A stretch of DNA of 18,355 nucleotides from CAZLBC01 sp964557575 (GTDB lineage: Bacteria; Planctomycetota; Phycisphaerae; SM23-33), in assembly GCA_964557575.1 (NCBI GenBank), contig CAZLBC010000091.1, positions 1 through 18,355 on the forward strand. The letters run 5' to 3'. Of this stretch, positions 1 to 8,306 are shown in pieces. The translations under genes and the position numbers were made by a program. Every line of letters starts with the position of its first letter. The stretch's first letter is position 1. The notes under the pieces were generated by a model that saw nothing but the letters and a program-made list of their open reading frames with translations, was not told the origin of the DNA and did no database searches.

Positions 1-313
1 GGCAAAAGAGCCGCTTGTAGTCCAAATTGAAGTTATGAAACCAGCTCTATGCATCGTAATGGTTTCAGGCCCGGCCCGGACAACCCGGCAACCGCTACGA
101 CGTTCGCGGAGCACATCGATACCGCTCGCGGAGCTGGTGATGTGCGTGAAATGATTGCGACGCCGCTGATAGCGTGTTCACCCGTTGTATCCCGGCATAT
201 TCTGATTCCAGAGTATCGTGAGCACATCACCGGGAGCGAGTGGTCGCCGGGCGGTAGGCCGGCCGCCTGCATACCGGCGCGTTGTGACGAGCCACCACGT
301 TCGATATGCAGGG
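1..313. other. No recognisable gene
   Basis: Open frames exist on both strands here, but none resembles a known family, has a clear ribosome-binding site, or shows convincing coding character. The stretch lies downstream of the leftward DUF4416 gene and is most simply intergenic sequence. It could also be the 3' part of something that continues off the left edge. Confidence 0.5.
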
Positions 314-369
314 CGACGGGTTACATGACCCGTTGTTGATTCCGTAAACAGGGGAGCGTCCCTGGTTTT
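314..369 (-). terminator. Two hairpins downstream of DUF4416 gene
   Basis: Two stem-loops follow the DUF4416 stop codon in its direction of reading. The nearer pairs AAACAGGG (346-353) with CCCTGGTTT (360-368), with one bulged G. On the minus strand it ends in TGTTTA. The farther pairs CGACGGGT (314-321) with ACCCGTTG (328-335), with one wobble pair. The U-tracts are short, so intrinsic termination is likely but not certain. The first hairpin also has a TTTT run on the plus-strand side. Confidence 0.45.
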
Positions 370-387
370 GCCGATGCCTTTGTGCCG

Positions 388-936
388 TCAGTCGCCGCCG
401 GTTCGATTCCGCTGCGCCGCCAGGAGTGTTTCCCGTGCGGCATCCAGAAAATCGAAGTAGCGTCCCGAACCGTAATCAGGAAATGTCCACGGCAGGGGCT
501 GCCATCCCCTGTTGAACAGCAGCGTCACCTCGGCGTAGACCCCTCCCTCCAGGCATATCCGGTGGCTGAAATTCTTCATGCTTGCCAGTACCAGTTTGGC
601 GGGCGCCACGTACCCCGGATCGATATTGATCGGGCGCGGGCAGGAGGCCTCGGGTAACGCAGCGAACGTGTTTTCCAGGGCATTCGTCAGCCGCTTGATC
701 GCCGGGAGCTCTTCGGGAGAGATAAGTCTCTCAAACCCCAGAAATGCTCTCATGAGGGGAAACCCGGTCTCGGCATCGTAGTAATCCGTAAAATCGAAGT
801 CCAGTATAGCTCCCCTGATATCGATCGGACCGAATGCGGCAACAAGATCCGCCTCGACCCTTTCGAACCACGCGCGGTCCGCGGAAATCATCCCGCAGAT
901 CAATTTCACCGTGTCCGGGGGGGTTTCATTCGCCAT
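388..936 (-). CDS. DUF4416 family protein
   Basis: This 182-residue protein matches my recollection of the DUF4416 family, whose biochemical role is unknown; some members are annotated only as GTP-binding, and no P-loop is visible here. Family-like features are the opening segment on 'KLICGMISADRAWF', the acidic 'DFDFTDYYDAETG' near residue 50, 'RPINIDPGYV' near residue 105, and a C-terminal 'WTFPDYGSGRYFDFL'. The length is normal for the family and there is no signal peptide or membrane segment, so it should be cytoplasmic. The start codon overlaps the end of the GH97 gene by 11 nt, which implies translational coupling as the last gene of that operon. The link to sugar metabolism is positional only. 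Confidence 0.85.
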   Translation of the reverse strand: MANETPPDTVKLICGMISADRAWFERVEADLVAAFGPIDIRGAILDFDFTDYYDAETGFPLMRAFLGFERLISPEELPAIKRLTNALENTFAALPEASCPRPINIDPGYVAPAKLVLASMKNFSHRICLEGGVYAEVTLLFNRGWQPLPWTFPDYGSGRYFDFLDAARETLLAAQRNRTGGD

Positions 937-2932
937 GCAATACTCCCGGCCCGCACCTGAAACACGCCGCCGCCCCGCCCCCCGGGGCCATCTTCAATTG
1001 CAGTTTCGACGTTCGTGCGACGTCCCGTCGTTCGACAACCGCGCGCGCGGCGTCTTTGTCCGCATCCGGGGCGTCCGTCCAGATGGTCGCCGCATACGTC
1101 CCCCTCCCCAGGAAGCCGAGGGATACCGTGATCGTGCGCGGCTTCCCGTTCGTCATCGCCCCCAGAAACCATTTCCGGCCGGATCTCCTGGCTATGACGA
1201 TGTACTCGCCGACCGCGCCGGCCGGCACCCTGGTATCGTCCCACACCGTCGGCACGATCCTGAGCCATTCCACGCCCGGGCCGCGGTAATGATCGGGATG
1301 GTCGCAGACGCAGGTGACCGGACTTGTATACACCACAAACATCGCCAACTGGTGACAGCGGGTGCCCTGGACCCTCGTCGGCTTCCCTATCGCGAACGTG
1401 TCGCTGGTGCAATTCAGAAACCCGCCCGGGGTATAGTCTATCGGTCCGAGCAGCATCCTGGTAAACGGAATGGTAACGTTGTGATCCGGCGTCACCTTCC
1501 CCGACCACTTGTTGTACTCGTTGCCCAGAACGCCCTCGCGGGTGACGAGGTTCGGCCAGGTACGGCGCAGCCCGGTCGGTTTATAGGCCCCGTGAAAATT
1601 CACCATGAGATGGTGTTCGGCCGCCGCTTTGACGATCCGGTGACACCAGTTCACCATCGACTGGTCGTCGCGGACCATAAGGTCGATCTTGACGCCCGCA
1701 ATACCCCACCGCCGGTAGAGGGGGAACGCCTCCCGGTAGTGCCGTTCGCAGTCTTTCCAGTTCAACCAGAGCCACAGCCGGACCTCCCGGCTCGACGCGT
1801 ACCGGGATAACGCGGGGATATCCATCCCGTCCACCGACGTCGTGCAATCGGATGCGCCCGGCTTCCCGTACCAGTTCCAGTCGACCAACTGGTATTTCCA
1901 TCCCATGCGGGCGGCAAGGTCTATATACTCTTTATTGGTCGCCATATCCATTTTTACCCCGCCGGACCACCAGTGGTCCCAAGCCATCTTCCCCGGCTTG
2001 ATCCAGGACGGATCGATCGCGGCGGGGGGATTGAGATTTTCGATGATGTCCGACTCGATCAGGTCACCGGGGCGCTCCCCGATCATAATAACCCGCCACG
2101 GCGACACGTGAGGCACGGCGGCCATGACCGGCACCCCTTCGCCGGCCAGCCGGGAAACGAGACGGACCGGCGTCTTCTTCGCGTTTTCTTCATCGACGCT
2201 CGTCTTGTTCAGCGCCCTGATATACATCCCCGCCCAGTCGTCGAGGTGTGCTTCGGTCACCGCCGCGTACAGGTGGTCCGCAACTTTCACCAGCAGCGGC
2301 ATGCCGACCCAGGCGTCCGTTCCGATGTCCGACAACCGCCCCCGCGTGTACATGGTCTCCTGGTGCCCCCGGTAACCGTCGTAATCGGCTATCCACGCCG
2401 CATGATTGTCCGAAAAGGTCCACGTGCTGCATTCACCCGCGATCCTGAGGCGATCCATCGCGCCCTGTTCGGGAAACGTGTATCGATACGCCACCCCGTC
2501 GTCATACGCCCTGAACACCAGTCCCACACGGCGGCCCGGCGCTGATCTTTCCTGAAGCGCAAGGCGCAGTTCCGCGTAGTTGTTCCCTATCCTGCCCTGT
2601 TTCCCGAACGGGGGTTCCCATGTCCGGGTAATATTGTTAATGACCTTTTTCAGCGGGGACAGTCCCCTTCCCAGGGGGGGCGCGTCCACGAAATCCATAC
2701 GAAGAGGAGACGGGGTTATGACGGTCCTTTCGTGGGCGTGTACCGCATAGGTCAACTCTGCGCCGACCGAAACGACGACGGAAATTTTTCTCGACGGCGA
2801 CGTCACCCGGGACACGAAAGCAGTGCCTTCCCCGCCCGACGAATCCCGCATTCCGAAAAACGCACACAACAAGGCAGTTGCACAATGTCCTGCCGTCCCC
2901 CGTCCGTGGCGGCACTTACGGGAATCCCGCAT
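926..2932 (-). CDS. Glycoside hydrolase family 97 alpha-glycosidase
   Basis: GH97 enzymes cleave alpha-glucosides or alpha-galactosides. The N-terminal beta-sandwich is recognisable by 'TWEPPFGKQ' and 'LVFRAYDDGVAYRY', followed by a TIM-barrel core with 'WDHWWSGG' and 'LVDWNWYGKPG'. Counting from the TTG-initiated open frame (673 residues), 'GVKIDLM' places Asp422 where retaining alpha-galactosidase members carry their nucleophile; the inverting SusB type has Gly there. 'TREGVLGNEYN' supplies conserved glutamates 471 and 477. I chose the ATG at 2932, five codons inside the open frame, because GAGGG lies about 8 nt upstream of it; the resulting length is 668 residues. A weak hydrophobic stretch (GHCATALLCAFFG) may be a signal peptide, giving a periplasmic enzyme. 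An 11-bp direct repeat (2841-2851, 2922-2932) creates two MRDS starts, so the ATG at 2851 remains an alternative. The gene follows the epimerase gene by 58 nt. Confidence 0.92.
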   Translation of the reverse strand: MRDSRKCRHGRGTAGHCATALLCAFFGMRDSSGGEGTAFVSRVTSPSRKISVVVSVGAELTYAVHAHERTVITPSPLRMDFVDAPPLGRGLSPLKKVINNITRTWEPPFGKQGRIGNNYAELRLALQERSAPGRRVGLVFRAYDDGVAYRYTFPEQGAMDRLRIAGECSTWTFSDNHAAWIADYDGYRGHQETMYTRGRLSDIGTDAWVGMPLLVKVADHLYAAVTEAHLDDWAGMYIRALNKTSVDEENAKKTPVRLVSRLAGEGVPVMAAVPHVSPWRVIMIGERPGDLIESDIIENLNPPAAIDPSWIKPGKMAWDHWWSGGVKMDMATNKEYIDLAARMGWKYQLVDWNWYGKPGASDCTTSVDGMDIPALSRYASSREVRLWLWLNWKDCERHYREAFPLYRRWGIAGVKIDLMVRDDQSMVNWCHRIVKAAAEHHLMVNFHGAYKPTGLRRTWPNLVTREGVLGNEYNKWSGKVTPDHNVTIPFTRMLLGPIDYTPGGFLNCTSDTFAIGKPTRVQGTRCHQLAMFVVYTSPVTCVCDHPDHYRGPGVEWLRIVPTVWDDTRVPAGAVGEYIVIARRSGRKWFLGAMTNGKPRTITVSLGFLGRGTYAATIWTDAPDADKDAARAVVERRDVARTSKLQLKMAPGGGAAACFRCGPGVLHGE

Positions 2933-2990
2933 GGAGCAATCCCTCAACAGTTGTCTGGCGTGGTGTTGACAAGGAAAAACGAACCGCCGG

Positions 2991-3857
2991 TCATGATACG
3001 ACTATCCGGTGAAAATACTCCTGCATATTTCCCGGATCGAGCCGGGTAATACCCGGTTTCGTCATGAATTCCCCGTCCATGTCGACCGGATCGGCGTGGC
3101 CCAGCCACGGCTCGATGCTGACGAATTTCGCCCCCGGCCGCGACCAGATCGCGATGAACGGAAACGAGGGGTATTCGACGGACAGCCGGGTCTCGTGCTT
3201 GTACGAACAGAGACTGATGCGATGAGAATGGATATCCATGAAAATAAGGGCGTCCTCGTCGAACGTGTGTTCATTGAGCTTGATAATTCGGTCGTTGTGC
3301 AGAATGCGCTCGGCCCTTCCCGATATCAGCCCGTTTTCCAGGAAGTGCCGTTCGGTCTCTTCCTGTTTTTCGAACTCGATGTAGTAATCCGAGATGCGGT
3401 CCCGCGGACTCCAACTGCAGGAAAACGCGGGATGGGCGCCGATGGAAAAGGGAAGGATATCCTTGCCCGGATTGCGCACGGCAAACCACACGGAAAGACC
3501 GCTGCCTTCCATCGAGTACCTGACTCTCAGTTCAAAATCAAAGGGGTATTGTTCCCGGATGCTCTCGTTCGGCAACAACAGGAACTCCAGGTTCTTCCGG
3601 TCCGAATCGACCAGTTCGAATTCGCTGTCCCGCGCAAAGCCGTGCCGGGGCATGGCAAACGATTTGCCGCCGTACCGATAGGTGTGTTCGACCAGTTCGC
3701 CGACGATAGGAAACAGGATGGGGGCATGGCGCGGCCATATATCAGGGTCGGCCTGCCAGATATATTCCACCCCGTCCCGGTCCTTCAAGCTGCACAACTC
3801 GGCCCCCCGCGAATTGACGGTCGCTTCAAGGTACTCGTTTTGAATCGTCTTTTTCAT
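2991..3857 (-). CDS. Aldose 1-epimerase family protein (LacX-like)
   Basis: This 288-residue protein is a galactose-mutarotase superfamily member, probably interconverting alpha and beta anomers of a free or phosphorylated hexose. Visible family motifs are 'PRHGFARDSEFEL' (His72), 'FSIGAHPAFSC' (His142, the expected general acid) and 'SIEPWLGHAD' (Glu249, the expected general base), all in the usual order on a beta-sandwich scaffold. The LacX-type opening 'NEYLEATVNSRGAELCSLK' fits. I start at MKKTIQNEYL because an AGAGG ribosome-binding site lies about 8 nt upstream; the frame is open for 12 more codons, which look non-coding. No signal peptide is visible, so it is cytoplasmic. It heads the operon with GH97 and DUF4416, which suggests that its substrate is the sugar released by GH97. 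Confidence 0.9.
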   Translation of the reverse strand: MKKTIQNEYLEATVNSRGAELCSLKDRDGVEYIWQADPDIWPRHAPILFPIVGELVEHTYRYGGKSFAMPRHGFARDSEFELVDSDRKNLEFLLLPNESIREQYPFDFELRVRYSMEGSGLSVWFAVRNPGKDILPFSIGAHPAFSCSWSPRDRISDYYIEFEKQEETERHFLENGLISGRAERILHNDRIIKLNEHTFDEDALIFMDIHSHRISLCSYKHETRLSVEYPSFPFIAIWSRPGAKFVSIEPWLGHADPVDMDGEFMTKPGITRLDPGNMQEYFHRIVVS

Positions 3858-3925
3858 CTTACAGCCTCTGCCCCACCGAACCCCCGGCGGCATGGCTTCC
3901 TCTCCCCGAAAAGAACGTAACCCGT

Positions 3926-4267
3926 TTACGCGTTACCGTTCTCGATCTGGAGCATGGCGAGCGACGTCGATACGTCCTTGGTAAACTCGAAAATCTTGTC
4001 GAGTCCCGTCACGAGAAACACCCCCCAGACCTGGGAATTCACGTCGCTGAACAGCAGTCGTTTTTCCTTCGATATCATCAGTTTTCGCAGCCTGAGCAGC
4101 CGCGCTATATTGGAACTGTTGACGAAACCGACGGCCCCGAAATTCAACACTGTATCGCGCGGATTCTCGTCAATGCGCTCCATCAGGGCGGTAATATCAT
4201 CCGTAAACTGCGGATCATCGGATAATTCGACGATGTAGATATCTTCCGACCATTCCTTTATCGACAT
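3926..4267 (-). CDS. STAS-domain protein (anti-sigma factor antagonist type)
   Basis: This 113-residue protein consists of a single STAS domain, the fold of SpoIIAA/RsbV-type phospho-switch proteins that bind anti-sigma kinases. The central strand and helix 'TVLNFGAVGFVNSSNIARLLRLRKL' (residues 39-63) matches the phosphorylation-site region, with Ser51/Ser52 at the place of the DSSG serine. The usual Asp and Gly flanking the serines are both Asn here, so phosphorylation should be tested rather than assumed. GAGGA lies 7 nt before the ATG. No sigma factor or kinase gene is adjacent. The gene follows the RNase H-like gene by about 100 nt and may belong to the same transcript. Confidence 0.85.
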   Translation of the reverse strand: MSIKEWSEDIYIVELSDDPQFTDDITALMERIDENPRDTVLNFGAVGFVNSSNIARLLRLRKLMISKEKRLLFSDVNSQVWGVFLVTGLDKIFEFTKDVSTSLAMLQIENGNA

Positions 4268-4371
4268 GGCATCATCCTCATATATATGGTTGTCGCGGAT
4301 ATACCCGGCTCACTACAGACTATCTTTTTTCAACCGCAGGGTCAAAACAAATAGCAATTTTCATCAATCAT

Positions 4372-5355
4372 TCAGCGCCGCCGGTAGATACTGCTTTCAG
4401 GCGTGTTCAACCGTTCGCGTTCAGGGCGTATTTCCTCGTAAAAACGGTTTCCGTCCACGTAGTAGCCCGCCGTCGGTTTGAGATTCGGTATCCTGCTCAT
4501 CCAGAAACGGTTGAATTGCTCCATCATCAATTCCCGGACGTACTTGCTGGTCATCGAGGCCAGCGCGGTCGGCAGTGAGAGCATTTCGGCGCCGGCGGCA
4601 AAAACAACGCGAACCCGCCGGCCCCCTTCCCGGAGCAGGTAGTCGCTTTTCCCGGCATCTTCTCGACAGATTTTCAGTTTCGCCCGGGGAAATATGCGCA
4701 TCAGCGTTTCGCGGTACCGTATTCTCCCGCCCTGCCGGTCCACCGTAATGTGCATATCCTTTTCGCCGCCTGCTTTCCACAGCCGCCAGAGGTGGCGGCA
4801 CGTGACATCCAGCGCGACGGCCGCCTTGTTTCGCGTGGCGGCAACAAGGCGATTGAATTCGCCGGCGAATATCGTCTCGGCTCTCATCCTGCGCAACCGT
4901 ATGCCGTTTTCCCGCATGCACACGCGAATCATGTTTGCCGCACACTCGATATCGGTCACGTCGGCTTTCAGCGGAACCGGAAGTCCGCACGAGCCGTACC
5001 AGGCGTATCCCGCCGCCCGCCGGGCCGACTCCGGCGAAAGCAGGCCGAGCACATCGACCAGTGCCGTCGGAACAGCACGGCGGTCCCGGCCCGCTCCCCC
5101 CGCGGCCAGAAACGCCAGTGTCCCCCGCTCCAGGGGGGCAATGCCCCGTGCCGACTTCCGGTGGTACACCTTCTTGCTGTCGGCCACCGCCACGGGGCCG
5201 CCGGCCCTGCGGGAAACCGCGGTGGTCACCGCCCCCGACAGGCGTGCCCATAAATCGGTCTCCGCACCGCCATCCGTTTCGAACACGGTCGCCGAAACAA
5301 CCAGGGGACCCAGCACGGGACCGTAGCCGGCCTCGTCTATGCCGGCCAGGATCAT
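4372..5355 (-). CDS. Divergent RNase HII-like protein
   Basis: This 327-residue protein carries the RNase HII layout in enlarged form (ordinary RNase HII is about 200-260 residues). From the start used here, 'GIDEAGYGPVLGPLVVSA' begins at residue 5 (Asp7, Glu8), 'VADSKKVY' holds Asp59, 'ITVDRQGG' holds Asp206, and 'ASMTSKYVRELMM' holds Glu275 where RNase HII has the Asp of its 'AKVxRD' motif. Two changes stand out: the Gly-Arg-Gly junction-recognition motif is Gly-Tyr-Gly (Tyr11), and the fourth acidic residue is Glu. The ATG at 5355 overlaps the pgeF stop codon as ATGA, so I prefer it to the ATG six codons upstream. The protein should be cytoplasmic and probably acts on RNA-DNA hybrids, but its cleavage preference cannot be assumed. 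About 120 residues between Asp59 and Asp206 exceed the normal core. Confidence 0.82.
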   Translation of the reverse strand: MILAGIDEAGYGPVLGPLVVSATVFETDGGAETDLWARLSGAVTTAVSRRAGGPVAVADSKKVYHRKSARGIAPLERGTLAFLAAGGAGRDRRAVPTALVDVLGLLSPESARRAAGYAWYGSCGLPVPLKADVTDIECAANMIRVCMRENGIRLRRMRAETIFAGEFNRLVAATRNKAAVALDVTCRHLWRLWKAGGEKDMHITVDRQGGRIRYRETLMRIFPRAKLKICREDAGKSDYLLREGGRRVRVVFAAGAEMLSLPTALASMTSKYVRELMMEQFNRFWMSRIPNLKPTAGYYVDGNRFYEEIRPERERLNTPESSIYRRR

Positions 5356-6146
5356 TGACGCCGCTCCCGGCACACCGCCGTCGAAAGACCGACGGCCGCC
5401 GCGAATCGGCCCGCCGCGGTTCCCTCGGCGCGGTAACTGGGGAACACGTCGTTGTTCTCAATGGTACACACCCCCGCGACGGCGACCCGGCCCGGCGACA
5501 CCCCGGCATCGATCAACTGGTCCCGGTTGGCCGACCACAGGTCGAAGAAACGCTTCGGTCCCCCGCCGATGAAATAATCGGATCCGCGCGGACCGAGGTT
5601 TTCGATCGCGGCCGTGTACACGTCCTCCCCGACCGCGTACCGCCGCGGCCCGGCGGAAGGACAGATGCCCGCAAACAGGTCGGCGGGTGTTGTCCCGTAC
5701 TGCTCGATCATCCCGGCGACCAGGTGCCGCGCTACCGCCGCAACGGTGCCCCGCCAGGAGGCATGAGCGATGCCGACCGCACCGGCCACCGGGTCCGCGG
5801 CAAGTATCAGCGGGCAGTCGGCGCTGCGGCAGACCAGGGCCAGCCCCGCCGCGTGGGTTATCAGGCCGTCCGCCTCTCCGGCGCAGCCTTCTTTGTCCAC
5901 CCGGATAACGGTGCTGCCGTGAACCTGGCGGCACCAGGCCGCCCCGGCGCAACCTGCCTCTCCGGCGAGCCGGCGATTCAGTTCGGCCGTCACCGGCTCA
6001 CGGGGATCGGCGGGAAACACTCCCCAGTAGCGGGTGGTGACGGCGTGACCGATTCCCGGGAGCGCATCGAGGGAGCGAAACCGGCCGACACACGGGCTGT
6101 CGTTTTCCTGTGCGAAATAGAATTGTGCTTCCGATTCCGGGGACAT
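5352..6146 (-). CDS. pgeF: YfiH/laccase-domain protein (peptidoglycan editing factor PgeF)
   Basis: This 264-residue protein belongs to the YfiH/LACC1 family, known as polyphenol oxidase, purine-nucleoside phosphorylase/deaminase and, in Escherichia coli, as a factor preventing misincorporation of amino acids into peptidoglycan. Metal and active-site residues are in place: 'WCRQVHG' (His76), 'SADCPL' (Cys111) and 'AHASWRG' (His128). Family segments 'GPRRYAVGEDV', 'FDLWSANRDQL' and 'PSYRAEGTAAGR' follow in order. The length is normal and no signal peptide is present. The gene sits between argS (47 nt upstream) and the RNase H-like gene (4-nt overlap), so it is translated within the same run. 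The ribosome-binding site at this start is weak. Confidence 0.93.
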   Translation of the reverse strand: MSPESEAQFYFAQENDSPCVGRFRSLDALPGIGHAVTTRYWGVFPADPREPVTAELNRRLAGEAGCAGAAWCRQVHGSTVIRVDKEGCAGEADGLITHAAGLALVCRSADCPLILAADPVAGAVGIAHASWRGTVAAVARHLVAGMIEQYGTTPADLFAGICPSAGPRRYAVGEDVYTAAIENLGPRGSDYFIGGGPKRFFDLWSANRDQLIDAGVSPGRVAVAGVCTIENNDVFPSYRAEGTAAGRFAAAVGLSTAVCRERRQ

Positions 6147-6193
6147 GACCGGTTACCGCCGTCGTCAGAATGGACCGTATTACCGGACGTCGA

Positions 6194-7912
6194 TCACATC
6201 TTCTCGATCGTCTGAATGCCGAGCAATGTCAGCCCTTTCTGTATCACACGACCGGTCAGATTGCAAAAAAACAACCGGCTTTCCCGTACCTCCGTATCGG
6301 ATTTGAGCACGGGGCATTCTTCGTAAAAACGCATGAATGCTCCCGCCAGATCGTAAAGGTAACCGCACAGTATATGGGGATGCGCGCTCGCGGCGGCGGT
6401 ATGCACCACTTCCGGGAAGCGCAGCAGCGCGATCGCCAGTTGCCGTTCGGCGGGATCGGCTATCGTGACCGTCCCCGCGCACGCGGTTTCGTCGAGCCCC
6501 CCCTTCCGGAAAATACTCCGTATCCGGGCATAGGCATACTGCATGTACGGCGCGGTATTGCCGTCGAGTGCCAGCATCCGCTCCCAGGAAAACACGTAAT
6601 CCCGTTCCCTGCTCTGGGAAAGATCGGCATATTTCAGGGCGCCGATGCCGACAGTCCGGGAAATATCATCTTTCGCGTCGTTCCCGATGTCCGGATTCTT
6701 TTCCTCGACGAGCGCCCCCGCCCGCGCCACCGCCTCGTCGATCAGGTCGACCAGTTTCACCGTCCCCCCCTCCCGCGTCTTGAACGGCTTGCCGTCCCGC
6801 CCGAGCATCATGCCGAACGGCACGTGTTCGAGGGCGACCGCGTCGGGGACGAACCCCGCCATGCGGGCGACGGCGAATACCTGTCGGAAGTGATCCGCCT
6901 GCCGGGAGTCGGTGACGTAGAGCACCCGATCGGCCTCGAACTGCCCGACCCGGTATCTGATCGCGGCAAGGTCGGTGGTCGCGTAGAGATACCCCCCGTC
7001 GGACTTCTGCACAATGACCCCCAGGGGCTCGTTGTCCTTGTTGACGAAGCCCGCCGGAAAGACGCACCGCGCCCCCTGGGATTCCGCCAGGATTCCCGCC
7101 GACGCCATCTCGTCCATGACCGCGGGCAAATCGTCGCGGTAGGAACTTTCACCGCGGACATCGTCGCGTACCAGCAGGACGCCGAGCCGATCGTACACCT
7201 CCTGGCAGTGCCCCAGGGAGATGTCGAGAAAACGGCGCCACAAGGCAATGCATTCTTCGTTTCCGGACTGAAGACGGACCACCATCCGGCGGGCCTCGTC
7301 GGCAAAGGTCTCATCGTCGTCAAAACGCCGTTTCGCCCGGCGGTAAAAATCCTCCAGGTCCGACAGCCGATCTCCCGCTTCTCCGGACTCCTGCATGCAG
7401 GCCAGGAGCATGCCGAACTGGGTTCCCCAGTCGCCGACGTGATTCTGGCGAATAACGCGGTTGCCCGCAAACGACAGTATCCGGACCAGGGCATCGCCGA
7501 TGATCGTCGAACGGAGGTGACCGACGTGCATCTCCTTGGCGAGGTTCGGGCTCGAGTAGTCGACGACAACCGTCCGGGGCGCATCGGGAGACGGCATCCC
7601 GAGCCGCCGGTCGGCCCCCTGCCCGGCCAGTTGCCCGGCGAGCCAGCCGGTATCGAGCCGAATGTTTATGAAACCCGGGCCGGCAACGCTCACGTTTTCG
7701 GCGATACCGGACAGGTCCAGGAACGAAACGACCTTCTCGGCGAGCTGCCGGGGATTGGTCCCGATACGCTTTGCGGCCGCCATGCAGCCGTTTGACTGGT
7801 AATCCCCGAACTCCGGCCGCGCGGCGGGCACCACGATCGTTTCGCTCCCCCCGGCGCCCGCCTGTGCCATCGCCGCCGCCACCCGGGTATCCAGAAGTCT
7901 TTTCAGGTCCAT
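6194..7912 (-). CDS. argS: Arginyl-tRNA synthetase
   Basis: This class I aminoacyl-tRNA synthetase charges tRNA-Arg and requires the tRNA for amino-acid activation. Its 572 residues match the usual bacterial length. The N-terminal Add1 domain is followed by 'SSPNLAKEMHVGHLRST', in which HVGH (residues 129-132) is the HIGH signature. 'QNHVGDWGTQFGML' (157-170) is typical of ArgRS. 'GRDGKPFKTREGGTVKL' (371-387) replaces a canonical KMSKS loop, as in many bacterial ArgRS. The C-terminal DALR anticodon-binding domain ends in the characteristic 'LLGIQTIEKM'. The ATG lies one nucleotide after the rsfS stop, which indicates translational coupling. Confidence 0.98.
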   Translation of the reverse strand: MDLKRLLDTRVAAAMAQAGAGGSETIVVPAARPEFGDYQSNGCMAAAKRIGTNPRQLAEKVVSFLDLSGIAENVSVAGPGFINIRLDTGWLAGQLAGQGADRRLGMPSPDAPRTVVVDYSSPNLAKEMHVGHLRSTIIGDALVRILSFAGNRVIRQNHVGDWGTQFGMLLACMQESGEAGDRLSDLEDFYRRAKRRFDDDETFADEARRMVVRLQSGNEECIALWRRFLDISLGHCQEVYDRLGVLLVRDDVRGESSYRDDLPAVMDEMASAGILAESQGARCVFPAGFVNKDNEPLGVIVQKSDGGYLYATTDLAAIRYRVGQFEADRVLYVTDSRQADHFRQVFAVARMAGFVPDAVALEHVPFGMMLGRDGKPFKTREGGTVKLVDLIDEAVARAGALVEEKNPDIGNDAKDDISRTVGIGALKYADLSQSRERDYVFSWERMLALDGNTAPYMQYAYARIRSIFRKGGLDETACAGTVTIADPAERQLAIALLRFPEVVHTAAASAHPHILCGYLYDLAGAFMRFYEECPVLKSDTEVRESRLFFCNLTGRVIQKGLTLLGIQTIEKM

Positions 7913-7913
7913 G

Positions 7914-8297
7914 TCACTGCCAGTCCACGCGCCGCGCCGCGCCCCATATCAATTCCAGGTCATAGTAATCGCGGAGTTCCTCGCTGAACAGGTGCACGAC
8001 CAGGTCCACGAAATCAATGACCACCCATTCGCCGGTATCCCGGCCCGCGATCCGCCACGGGGGGTTGCCGTGTTTTTTTCCCAACTGCTTCAACTCGTCC
8101 GCGATCGCGTTTACCTGCCGGTCGCTGGTGCCGGTGGCAATGAGAAAGTAGTCCGCGATCCGGCTTAGCGGGCGGATATCGAGCAGCACGATGTCGCGGG
8201 CGTGCCGGTCGCGGGCGAGGCGGGCAACCTTCAGGATCCACGCGGGATCCGATCCCGGCGCGCCTGCCTCCAGACCTGTCCATTTGTTATCAGGCAC
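7914..8297 (-). CDS. rsfS: Ribosomal silencing factor RsfS
   Basis: This 127-residue protein of the RsfS/Iojap/DUF143 family binds large-subunit protein L14 (uL14) and blocks subunit joining when nutrients are short. The conserved core is easy to see: 'DIVLLDIRPLSRIADYFLIA' (35-54), 'GTSDRQVNAIADEL' (56-69), and 'GEWVVIDFVDLVVHLFSEE' (89-107) leading to 'RDYYDLELIWG'. The start is a GTG 9 nt after the hppA stop codon. No ATG is available in frame before the conserved core, so the poorly conserved first 17 residues depend on this choice. The gene runs straight into argS. Confidence 0.95.
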   Translation of the reverse strand: MPDNKWTGLEAGAPGSDPAWILKVARLARDRHARDIVLLDIRPLSRIADYFLIATGTSDRQVNAIADELKQLGKKHGNPPWRIAGRDTGEWVVIDFVDLVVHLFSEELRDYYDLELIWGAARRVDWQ

Positions 8298-8306
8298 GAT
8301 CCGCTA

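Noticed and set aside
345..423. tRNA-like 3' end: GGTTCGATTCC followed by a CCA near 420
   Set aside because: The T-stem does not pair, no matching acceptor 5' strand lies about 75 nt upstream, and the sequence is inside the DUF4416 coding end.
4935..6215. 426-codon plus-strand open frame across the RNase HII-like gene and pgeF
   Set aside because: It crosses two real minus-strand genes and has low-complexity Arg/Pro/Gly composition.
6170..7795. 541-codon plus-strand open frame opposite argS
   Set aside because: Antisense shadow of argS; no recognisable domain.
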